Assembly: GCA_001687465.1 (NCBI GenBank)
Contig: LVLI01000141.1
Coordinates: 1 to 64,000 of the forward strand
Direction: 5' to 3'
Source: Halocafeteria seosinensis
Taxonomy: Eukaryota; Sar; Bigyra; Bicosoecida
DNA: 64,000 nt
A model generated the notes under the pieces. It had not been told where the DNA came from and did not search any database. It saw only the letters and a list, made by a program, of their open reading frames with translations. Shown here in pieces: positions 32,795 to 42,835 of this stretch (within the stretch, counting starts at the first letter, position 1; each line of letters starts with the position of its first letter). Both the position numbers and the translations under genes were made by a program.

Positions 32795-34539
32795 TCAATC
32801 ATAAACCAGAGTAGACAAGTAATATCGGAGCACAATGCCGCCAACGCAAGCGATAGTCTGGATCACGAGGAGAATCGTCACCAAGCTCTGCTCATGCATT
32901 GGACCAAAGATTTGCAATGTCAAACAAATCAGCGTCATATTGTGTCGGCTGACGCCTTTATGCTCGAATGTGGATGGTTCCAAAAGTCTTGTCGTTTGGT
33001 TAACGCTGCGAAATGGTGGAATACGGTAACAACATTATCTCTAAACGGTGCTCCAAGCTTACTACTTACACGGGCAGCCTGTGTCTTGGGCATGGGTAAA
33101 CTTTGAACAGTTGAGGACATGAGTAGAGAAAATTCAGAATCTGGGGGATAAAAAATAGTAACAGTGTTTTCGAAAAATGACCCAATATGCCCACTACAGC
33201 GAACGTCATCCCCGCAAAGTAACAGAACGTATCCCCCACAAAGACTTCTGCCGGATACCTGCAAAGACTAGCCATATCTACACTCAACCAGAGTATAATT
33301 TACATATGCATTCTACAGCCATCCTTACCAATTATAATATAGCAAAGCAAGAGTCACGGCTATAAACGGGAGAATCAATGTCGCAGAAAACAGATGGTGT
33401 TGTTCTACGACCTCCGAGCCCGAGTAGCCTGTTGCTAACTCGAAGATATTGGTGAAGAGCACTGCTAATGCTATGATCAGAGTCTGCGCATATACAGCAA
33501 CGAAATCATAAAAAACATGTCTTCAGACAATCTATTGGCACCTACTTGTCCTGCTTCCAAGCCATTGACACCCGCGTAAATGTTTATAGCGTTCGTACAG
33601 AAGACGGCGAGGAACCCCATGTATGCCAAGTACCATACTCCTAGGGATACAACTGCACCAGCAGATGCTAGGTCGATTTCGATTCCAAGAACTTGAAGGA
33701 GGCCAGATATTCGAGAAGTTTGTCCCAGAAGTAGCATTAGCGGTCGTATCGGACTCGGCATTAAAACTGATGTCGGACCGTCGTAAGTAACCAATAGTGG
33801 TAGTGATGCTACCGTAGGAAGGATAAGTTTATACCTCCACGGGAGATCCATTAAATCGTCCGCAAATCCCAATAGAACCATGAAACAAACACTCATCAAA
33901 GCAGCATTGTACTCTCCCAACTGTGTATCGACAACAGAGCTCGCAGTTCAATCTAGCACCCACTATTACATTGCTTCGCTGACTTACAAGTTCAGAATTA
34001 TTCTTGGCCCAAAACAGTTGCGCTAAGATAACGATAACTAAAAAAACACATCCGCATACGATTCCTAGAGCTTCCGGTCTGCCGAAGCAACACTTGGAAT
34101 AGTAAATACTTAAGACTGTGACCAAACCAAAGCGAAGAGGAACTTACACTGGTTTATCTCCTTCCGTAGTGCCTCTCTTGCACAAATCCTTTCCCTGTAG
34201 TCCGCTCTTCTCTGTGTACCTCTTCATGCGGGGTATAAGATTTTTGGCCATTAANCCCGCCGCTACCGCTGACAAGGCCGCCCAAAATAGCTCATGTCTG
34301 TACTCCAGGTTGGAGGTACGCAAAAACACTATCACGTGAGGAGCAAACAGGGCCACTGTGGCGGCCAAAAGTCCTAATCTAGGGAATCCTTTCTGAAGAA
34401 AACTTGAAAATCCTGCTGATTCAAGCGCTTGTCGAGCGCGCGGACTGCCAGGTCTCATTCCGATATTGCTTAGCTTCAAAAATATCGAGCACCTCTCAGC
34501 TTTCTCTCCATCCAAACCTCCCGAAGGATCACCTAACAT
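32795..34539 (-). CDS. ALG7: UDP-GlcNAc:dolichyl-phosphate GlcNAc-1-phosphotransferase
   Basis: First enzyme of N-glycan precursor synthesis in the ER membrane; it makes GlcNAc-PP-dolichol and is the target of tunicamycin. Multi-exon. Marks of the MraY/WecA/ALG7 superfamily are many membrane helices, the Asp pair in [34 protein letters not shown] (the NxxN active-site loop), [17 protein letters not shown], and [11 protein letters not shown] near the end. The C-terminal helix block ([17 protein letters not shown] then [11 protein letters not shown]) matches the DPAGT1 end. The N-terminal start at 34539 is the first ATG. One base in the first exon is ambiguous (34255). Confidence 0.93.
34255..34255. 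other. Ambiguous base (n) in the ALG7 first exon
   Basis: One undetermined base lies in a hydrophobic segment (AAxLMAKN) and leaves a single residue undefined. The frame is intact on both sides, so this is a local assembly or sequencing uncertainty rather than a break in the gene. Confidence 0.95.
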
Positions 34540-34812
34540 CTACTCCTGATACTAGCAGGTGCAGGAACTGCGATCAAGCAAGGGGTTGCCTGGCATGTAC
34601 TCGACAATACGAATAGCCTCTTCCGTGTTGGCGCCATCCTCATCTAAGACAATGTAGTCCTTGAAGTTTAGGAGACAACAATTACCCAGGTTTGTGAAGT
34701 GGTACGTAGGCAGCCGTTAACCTTAATAAATGCGGCTTTACAGAGTGTATACGGAAGAAATATCTAATGTTGATTGTGGTTCTCGTATCGACAGGTACAT
34801 GGGGATGTGTGA

Positions 34813-36691
34813 ATGCCACAGTGGATGCTTGGTGGTGGAATAATCAGTCTGTACAAGGCAGCTAACATGCTGAGGGCTTCAAGCAGACAACAGCAACCAT
34901 CCGATATGCGATTCCAAGCAGCCATGCACCAAATCGGAGAGTTGAAGTCCCAATTGAAGGAAGTAGAGGAAAGAAACTCTGAGTTGAGGCAACGTAACCA
35001 GGAACTGGAACAGCAGATACAACAGCAGCTGAACTCACAACAAGAGAATAGGAGATCGGCATCCCGGCATCGCGATGCATCTGTATGTTGTGTTTCAGGC
35101 TGCTACCTCGCGCCCGCTAGGAAGGATGCTTATATCCAAATAATTTTCTTCACGCAGGTGAACGAAGACGATTCGTACTCGGTCCAAGAACTGAGATACA
35201 AACTCATTTATCTCGAGAGGTAGGTCTACTTCACAAAATTCGAAGCAATACCTGGAAGCTATTGTCTGTCTGGCACAACAGGAAACTGGAGGAGACCGAA
35301 GCAGAACATGATATCCAGTTCAGGGAGCAGAAAAGCAAGTATAAGAGCATGCAAGAGGTACGCGTGAACGTAGCATTAAGTGTCGCCCCTCTCCGGTAGT
35401 TCAATTTGAATTATATTATGATGTTCCTACAGCGCGCTGATCGATATGAAAGAAACTCGCATTTCTATCGCAGTACATCCTTTAGGTTTCTTCTTCAGCA
35501 GCTGGAATACATTAAGCAGATTGAACAATTGTTTTCAAAGGGGCCACCGAATGGTCTGAAGGCCGCCTTAGGCCTCGTTCAGTCAATGAAGAATCAGGCT
35601 CTTCAGTTTCATCGAACTCTAGTAAAGAATACGAGTGACCGTCCAATTGATAGTGCGCAAAAATCAATTACGTTAAATAATTCAAACCAACGAAATCTTT
35701 CCGAATCGAACAATACGGAGTCGAAACATCAAGCTGAAGATGGAACGTTGACAGGTCCCTTAGTTACTGACTTGAGCAAGACGTTAAAGTCTATGGATCA
35801 AGAAAATGCGAGTTTACACGAAAGAATTAGGTTCTTAGAAGCGGAGGTTAACGCAAACAACAAACTATCTACGAAAGTTCAGAAAGCATTTTCCTTGGTG
35901 CGACAGGTACGTCAAAAGCAGTGTATTCTCACTAAACGGGTTACTGCCAACCTATAGCGTACCTACTTTGTTGCTTGACTTGGCAGTATCAAGGAGCCGT
36001 CAAGAAGCTGCACCATCAGTTGCATAGGACACGGGAACAATTAGATTCTAAAGAGCACGAGAACCTGGAGGCCAAAGCCACTATCAGGGACCTGCAGAAC
36101 ATACTCTACAGCAGAGATGTAGAAAATCAAGAAGCTGCTGAGCATGCCAATCTGGAAAGGCCCAGCAGGAAAAAGCACTACGCTTATCTTATTCACTCAT
36201 CAAATCGAAACTTGTACAGTATTTTACCATCATCAAGGCATTCGGTGGTTTCTTATCCCGAAAAAGGAAATGGTCATAGTCATTCAGGAGGCCTGAATAA
36301 AGATGCTGTTGAAGAAATGACCGATGAAGAAGTGAACTCATCCGCGAAACGAGCTTCAGAAACAGAGATGTCCAAGAACGAGGGACGCAATGAGCGACAT
36401 GGGCGCTTGTCGACACTGCGACGTGGATATCGCTCGGACACATCGGATGAGAATATGAACATCTCTCGTCTGGTTGCGACGGGTGGGAGAGAATCGGACT
36501 CTAATGGGTCGGGGAGCGATGAGAGAAAAACACAGACCCCCTCTAGCATTGAGTCGGGTAACTCTGCTCCTGAAGATACGCAAGCCTTAATAGACGATAT
36601 TCAAACTCTCTTGCATGAGTTCGATCATGAAGCCCTCAACAGTGACACATACGACACACACACTACCAGCCAGTCACCATCAACTCAATGA
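34813..36691 (+). CDS. Coiled-coil protein of unknown function
   Basis: Not recognised as a known family. Exons begin 34813-35082 and 35158-35220, then a small exon (KLEETEAEHDIQFREQKS), a large exon from about 35434 to 35908, and the last from about 35988 to 36691. Heptad-rich stretches are ELKSQLKEVEERNSELRQRN, DLSKTLKSMDQENASLHERI and KKLHHQLHRTREQLDSKEHE. Between them is FLLQQLEYIKQIEQLFSKG. The C-terminal 200 residues are Ser/Glu-rich and lack structure marks. The composition resembles centrosomal, golgin or cytoskeletal scaffolds. The start was chosen as the first long-frame ATG; an upstream exon is possible. Confidence 0.7.
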
Positions 36692-36739
36692 ACGCGAGTA
36701 AATTGCTCCCTAGAGGTGTCCATGAAACTCATACGGAAT

Positions 36740-37576
36740 TCAGCGTTGCTTCTCTGCGTATTCTTGGAGAGATGCAGTAGGATTAACTCCCCTTGAAGAT
36801 TCGAAACAGCTCGACCAAACTGCTCGAACACATTCAGCCCCAGTCTCCGGAAATACCATCTGCAAGCGAATGTGGCGGTAAGGATGGACGAAGACGAGTA
36901 GTACACAAACAAGAAATATCCACCTGAGTTGAATCGTGAGCTCGAGAGCTAACACACGATCGCTTCATCGGCTTGATTGCTTTCTTGCGGCACTCAGCAA
37001 ATGTCGACGCTCGAATCTCACTGCATGCGAGAACGCCACATATTCTCAGATCCATTCCCAGTATGGAATGCTGCGAACCGAACCAGAAGGAATGTCAAGG
37101 AATAGCCTGGTACCCACGGACAAAGATCTTACGTCAGACGCATGCGACATCTCATGCAATAAGGCATCCTCTATGTCGTTGGAGCTCCTCATACCGTTGG
37201 TGCACAATGTGACCGACGCTGGCGGAAACGAATAGAAAGCACGACCTTTCAGCTGTGGGTTCTCTTGCATGTTACGGGTCGCTTCTGCTTCTGCAGTGCT
37301 ACTCTCGGCATTCCTTCCATCTTTACTTTGGGGATCGGGAATGGGAAGAGCGCTTGTACAGTCGCGACAAACTACACGTATGATACGGTCGGAGGAGGTC
37401 GAATTCTCAGTCCATTCAATGCGTTCGTCTAATGTCTTTTCTTTGTTCCCTTCGTTGTAGCAGACTAAATGAGCTCCTTTAAATGGCAAAGGATCCCCTC
37501 CATCCTCCTCTCCGGAGGCCAATCGCTTGACTTCGTGGGCCAAAAGCTGGCGCGCGGTGTTGCAGTAGTCATTCAT
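36740..37576 (-). CDS. ATP23: Mitochondrial inner-membrane metalloprotease ATP23 (M76)
   Basis: Peptidase M76, which in yeast processes Atp6 in the intermembrane space and helps assemble the ATP synthase Fo part. The diagnostic pieces are all present: ASVTLCTNG, the zinc site LLHEMSHASD (HExxH; HELIHAYD in most relatives), then after an intron ICGVLACSEIRASTFAEC and KRSCVSSRAHDST. The C-terminal exon gives MVFPETGAECVRAVWSSCFE, ending at 36740. An unusual loop with a Cys pair (VCRDCTSALPIPDPQS) and an acidic Ala/Glu stretch precede the active site. The first ATG is at 37576, but an extra 5' exon cannot be excluded. It lies back to back with the CMC4-like gene, another intermembrane-space protein. 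Confidence 0.88.
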
Positions 37577-37699
37577 TGAAATTATGTATTGTTCCACTGT
37601 TACTGCAAGAGTGAAAAAGAAAACAAAAACGGCACTATGATTGTGAGAAGCGGTTCTAATTGTTACCAGTAAATAACATTATCAATCAAATTGCTGAAT

Positions 37700-38063
37700 A
37701 TGGACCCTAATACGCGCTTCGTCCGTAAACACCCCCATGCACCGCAGGAGCAACGTTCCTACGGGGATCAACGCAGCGATGCTGAAAAGAAGTGCCAGCG
37801 ATTAGCATGTGATTTACAGAGCTGTCTGGAAAGGCATACGTACGTATAGCAGCGTTATGGATTGAACAAAGTCAGCAGCTTATCTCTGCTGTTGTATTCA
37901 ACGCAGATACGACCCGAAGAAGTGTGATCTTCATGTGGAGAAGTACAACCAGTGCCTCAAGAGTTACCAGAGCCAACACAGTCTAGACGACTATAGCGGA
38001 TCGACGAAGATAGCCACGCCAAAAGATACGGCAATACCAGCCTCCACGAAATTAACGCATTAA
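37700..38063 (+). CDS. CMC4: Twin CX9C mitochondrial protein (CMC4/MTCP1-like)
   Basis: A small two-exon gene: 37700-37839 and 37907-38063, about 98 residues. The spliced product contains two CX9C motifs, CQRLACDLQSC and CDLHVEKYNQC, spaced as in CHCH proteins. The extra inner Cys in the first motif and the following LERHTYDPKKC match CMC4 (p8-MTCP1: CQKQACEIQKC). Such proteins are oxidised and trapped in the intermembrane space by the Mia40 pathway. The donor at 37840 rather than 37844 is needed to keep the second motif in frame. Its head-to-head neighbour ATP23 acts in the same compartment, so a shared promoter of about 120 bp is plausible. Confidence 0.85.
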
Positions 38064-38296
38064 GCTCTCACAACGCAAGAGATTAGAGGCGTCGCGGTTG
38101 AAGATGGAATTGATAAAAACCTTCTCTAAGTTGTTCTTCGGAATGGCTTCTATATCTACAGGCACGTTAATAATGACACAAATACACATGAGGAAGAAGC
38201 CACACGCTCAATGTATCGCGCAGCCACTTGCTTGAGGCTGTGCTTCCTATAGGTAGCCATACATACATGGGTGAGTGTTGAAGTGAAGGCACCTCC

Positions 38297-40373
38297 TTAC
38301 AGCGACTTCACCCAATAGGGCAGTGGACTTGTGAACGACCACAGCAGATCTGAATCTTTGGCAACAGGGACATGTTCGTAGCAGCACGCATGAAGCCATA
38401 ATCCCATGCACTGAAGCTGCATAACGTTGAAATCATTAACGTCTCCTCGCAGAGTACATCCATTTCGTAGCTCAAGTGCCAGATCTCCCAAAACCTTGTC
38501 GGGAGCAAACGTCTCCGTTTCTACGTCTGGCGTATCTTCCGACATTTGGGGCAACTTTTGTCCTTGAATAGAATCAAGGTTTTCTTTTGATAGCGGAACA
38601 TAATATGGATTCTTATATTTCCAAGAGTGCTCGTCGGACGAGCCGCTTACGCTCTTCTCGTTGTGCAGTATGCTTGAATCTGAAGTAGCCTCGCGCTCAT
38701 AGGTTAGGTCTTGTACAGCTGCCCGGGCCGCGTCCTTTGAGGGATCTGTGGAAGCACTATCGACAGAGCTCAAAGGTTTCCAATAATAGGGATCATTGGA
38801 TATAGGATAACCTATCGCCTGTAAATGGACACGGATCTGGTGAGTTCTTCCAGTTACAGGCATACAAAATACAACGCTGTGGCCCTCGTCACCTCCTTCG
38901 GGGTCGAAAGAAATAATTCTAAACACCGTTAGAGAATTTTTCGGACCACCAGGAAGGCTTTGGGTGTTACGTGTCTTCCGATGAGTATCAGTGTAGTCGT
39001 CTTCCTGACCCTTGATGGCAATACCCTGGATACCGCGTTGCGGCTCCACATTACATAATGCGCCATACACGCAAAGCCATTGAGATTCGCGAAAGGCTCC
39101 CATTTGTTTCCCTTCATTTACTTTATTGAACAAATCGGAATATCGATCCTCTATTTTCCGAAGTTTAGACCCTAGAGTCTTTGTCTCCTCCTCGTCCATA
39201 CATAATTCTCGCCCGACGGTTTGTATCCGTTCTGAATCTTCTGTTTCATTCGGATGTACCCAAGTATATTTGACCTGCTCCTGTAAGAACGGGTGAATTG
39301 TTGGCACCGACTCATACGGAGAATCACCATTGTCAGGCGCTTTTTCAAAGCTGCCTACGGGGAAGTGCTTGCTAGTTCTGGCGACATAAATCTTCCGTAC
39401 GTCTCCAGAGCGTATCAACTCACTATACTTCGCAGTTGCCTCCTTGTTTTTTCCTAGCAATACAAGTCCGGAAGTCAGTCTGTCCAGGCGATGAAGAATG
39501 TATAGTCCAGACAGCGCAGGCATTGAGGGCGGTTGGACTGGTGCCAGGTCATTGTTTCCTTTCGCATCAAATGGGAGAAAACGAACAAATGGCCATTTTT
39601 GAAATGGACTATTCGTCTGTTCCTTAGCCTCTAAATGCCTCCAATCTTCATAGATGCCCTTTTTCAGCATCGGCGACTGTATTGGTAAGTGGTGACAAGC
39701 TTAACAACTGTACCTCAGGCCGGCATCGCAGAACCCCAGAAACTTACAATTGAAAGCTCGTTGTAGCCTCCACAAGGGTGAAGTGGCATACTGGGAGGTT
39801 TGACAATCACCATGAGTTCATCGGTTTCGGCTATCACCTTAGGCCACTCTGGTAACACCGGAGGTTCAAATCGAAGAATCTGTATTTCGGCGGACAGGAA
39901 AGCGTAAGTACGCACGGTTCCCGTTGCCTCTCCGTGAATTTCGACGACTTACCCGATGGTAAACAACTTGACTATCTCGACATTGCGTCTGATGGGTGCC
40001 TCTGGAGCGTTTGCCTTTGAATTCTACGCAGAACGCGCCTTTCGAGAGAGCTTTGTCCTGCATATATTCACTTTAATTCCATGGCTCATCGATTCGGCAG
40101 CTCAGTGGCCTTTAGACATACCACGTATTTCTCCGAGTGACGCCCAAAATCTGTTGTGAAGATATCGAATAAGTTCCTCCCGATCCATCTCTTCTTAACA
40201 TTGCAGTGGTACGTAAAAAAGTATCCTTGTACTCGCAAGAGGCCAAAAAAGTCCCTGTAAAACATGACGTCTTCTCGTCGTGTATGAGTGGTCTTTTCGA
40301 GTCGCTTATCCCTGTATGAAGTGGTGGTCTCCGAACTACTCGACGCTTGGAGCTCGCTCGTTTCTGAGCTCAT
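38297..40373 (-). CDS. RluA-type pseudouridine synthase
   Basis: Converts uridine to pseudouridine in tRNA or rRNA; it belongs to the eukaryotic RluA group (yeast Pus9/Rib2, animal RPUSD2). The N-terminal exon carries [17 protein letters not shown], an S4-like start typical of that group. Next are [34 protein letters not shown], then the catalytic loop [16 protein letters not shown] with the Asp. Further on are KIYVAR and the conserved [19 protein letters not shown] plus NDPYY. Insertions between these (an acidic one around 39180-39320, another after NDPYY) make it about 600 residues, longer than bacterial RluA. The final exon 38297-39670 holds most of the domain. Start taken at the ATG at 40373. 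Confidence 0.9.
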
Positions 40374-40464
40374 TCTAACATCAACAAGGACCACAACGGT
40401 GACTTCGGACTCCTGTGTCAGTAACGCATAGTTCCCATTATCTTATTCGCAACAAATCAACGTA

Positions 40465-40515
40465 GTGTGGTATATTTCAATTGGTAGAGTCACTGAGCTT
40501 GTGAAGCAAAATTGA
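40465..40515 (+). pseudogene. Possible degenerate tRNA-His fragment
   Basis: The 5' two thirds resemble a bacterial or organellar tRNA-His: GTGGTATATTTCAATTGGTA gives an acceptor/D-arm-like part, followed by an anticodon-like loop TTGTGAA with GTG. The anticodon stem pairs poorly, and no GGTTCGA T arm or 3' acceptor strand follows. If real, it is a dead copy, perhaps of organellar origin. Chance similarity is possible. Confidence 0.25.
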
Positions 40516-41879
40516 ATGCAACACAACGACCATGGCTTCTGGAAGCAGAAGACCAAGGGAGGTAATTTCATGGAATAGTGACGTTCATCGCTGATGAGAG
40601 TATGCCCTTCCGAATTGTTGAATCTCAGTCATTCGAAGGGATGCTAGAGCCTAGAAACCCGGCCACCGGGCGGCTCACATCCGCAGTTACTTCTCCACGG
40701 AGAATTCAAACAGCCAATCTGGTGTTTTGATGGACATAGCGAACACCATCTAAATCCCAACTGTTTTGTCGCGATAGCGTGTGGATAAGAATAGCCAAAT
40801 AAACCACGTACTCGGACCTTTGCCCGCTAGCCTCAACGACGGCACTTGATCAGCCGGATACCAAATGGTACCGTAGATCCCTAATCAACTGTATAAGGCA
40901 CGGAGGAAGGAAGACCGGTTAGCAATTGGGATAAAAAGCGCGGATGGCAAGTTAACTTGGCAGAGTTGGTTTCCGTATTGGCTCGTTAAATAAATGTACA
41001 GCTTGTACAGGAATATGAAGTCAATTGGGTGCGTGGTACTCTCATCGGGTACCATATGGTATTAAATTGTTTCGCTAACATGTGTCAGGGCTCTTTGGTC
41101 CCGGACCGACGACAAATTGACTTATCTGCGGTCTGTGTTGTATGGGGTACGATGGGTTGGAAGCCAAACGCGAAATTGGGCTTCATCTCGGCTTCTATTG
41201 CGCTCGTCCAACTTGAGACATGGGCACTTATATCGATACACGTAGGCGAAGGCAATGCTCAGGGCATACTCATTCATCCGATTTAGTTTGGCTAAAACAT
41301 GTGCAGTGAACGGTCGAATACTGCAGCAAAACACTGGTGTGCCCATAAGTCCAGTGAAGTCACACATTTGATGATGATGCTGGTCTCAGGAAACTGAGAT
41401 AAAAGTGAGCGGTATACCGTTGGACCTGAATTTGATACGTCGCAATATTAGTGACATACATCTTCCAGAAATCTACGCATTTCAAGTCCTAGTGCGACAA
41501 CTCGCCTCGCAGTTACTGTAGCCACAATGCGGGCGACTACATGAGATAGATTCGGGGACAGATTCACCCTTCAAGAAACGCTCAATTGTACCCTTAACCG
41601 TAGTGCCTTCATTCCCAACCGTTCGCGCTTGTAGTGGCACGAAATCACGAAATAGCGGGTCCCGTAACAAGGCGTTCATAGTGCAGTCCTGAAGCTTGTC
41701 CACTTGCAAACTTTCAGATCTGCGAGGCTTTGACCTCTAGGTTTCATCCTGTCATATTCGAATAATTTACCACACGCTTTTGGAGACGACGACTCACCAA
41801 ACATGGTTCCCAGAATGGAACCTAGAAACTCGCCAGTGGCTTTTATCGTTCGCATGTGGGTAAATTCGCCAAAGTGCGG

Positions 41880-42354
41880 AAGCAACTGATGGTTAAGCAT
41901 GTTCATCAAGAAGTAAAAGAATTATTTGGAACTGAAGAAAAGGAGAGTGGACTGGAAATTTATCTCCCTCATGACCATGAGAACTCTGGCAAAAAGCTGC
42001 GAATACATTGTTCCCAATAGAACTCTACTTGTTTAGAGCCCCTTTCTTACCAAGGAGTTTCAAACGTTTGAGGATCGAGCCACTGAGGCCTCCGATGAGG
42101 AAGTCCCTCCCCTACGTCTTCCTCCCAGCAACAATGAAGAATTTTCAGAAGAACAGGGTGGGTTTTCTTTGCTGACGTTTTGGAAGAAGTATACATATAG
42201 TTTCCCAGTTCTGAGACTTGTGGTGAGGTGGTTGCTGGCTATACCAACAACTACAGCTGCTGCCGAAAGCTTTTTCAGTATTGGTGGCACTAATCATGAG
42301 AAACAAAGGACTCCTTTGAGTAGCGAACGGATTGCAAACATAATGGTCGTCTGA
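41880..42354 (+). mobile_element. Decayed hAT transposase, C-terminal dimerisation domain
   Basis: The 3' end of a hAT-family (Ac/hobo-like) DNA transposase. The reading frame 42150-42354 gives FPVLRLVVRWLLAIPTTTAA, AESFFSIGG and RTPLSSERI, the hATC dimerisation signature (in active elements: YP.L...A...L.IPASS..SER.FS.AG, R..L). Upstream, coding-like text continues in the same frame to a TAG near 42036 and in another frame before that (KEVKELFGTEEKESGL), so the gene is broken by a stop and a frameshift. No catalytic domain was found. It is a non-functional relic. Confidence 0.75.
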
Positions 42355-42835
42355 TATGTAATCGCATTGGCACGTTGCAGGAGAATACATGTAGAAAAAG
42401 GAGAAGTATCAGAAGAGTACCACGGTAGTGCATCACTCCTGTAAGGCTTGTGCCCGATTGAAATATACTTAAGTATCTGTATACGCCCACCATTGTACAC
42501 AGGAGAATTTGAAAGCGTTAACCCCAATGACCGACCCGTGGCCACCGAAACATTCGGTCACGGTCGGGTTCTGCCCACGTCTGGAATGTCCGGGGGGACG
42601 TGAAGTAAATCACGACAACCCGGGACGGCACGCGCGGCGGTATACTCGGTCACAACGGTGGGTTTGCTTACATCCCTAGGGGAATAAAGGACATCTCAGC
42701 GGAAGTTTCTATCTGGATGTCGGTTGTGGGGGCGTTGATGTCCATGGAGTGTGCAAGATTCGGGGCTCCAAAGGAAGAAGGGGTTTCTTTGCGAGGTGAT
42801 TAGCTTTCTCTTCAACCACATTATACAGCAGGAAA

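Larger units (their letters stand above)
40374..42835. other. Gene-poor region with transposon debris
   Basis: The longest gap in the window, about 2.5 kb. It holds a degenerate tRNA-His-like stretch (40465-40515), a CAAGTTAACTTG palindrome at 40948-40959, the remains of a hAT transposase (41880-42354) and a GC-rich imperfect inverted repeat near 42530-42570. Several ORFs of 70-90 codons resemble nothing. Transposon ends and target-site duplications could not be identified by eye. Confidence 0.6.

Noticed and set aside
36973-37460. Plus-strand ORFs across ATP23
   Set aside because: Shadows of the M76 protease exons on the opposite strand.
41482-41909. Minus-strand ORFs in the transposon-bearing gap
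   Set aside because: A PHCG/C pattern looked faintly like a zinc finger, but spacing fits no known BED or C2H2 finger.
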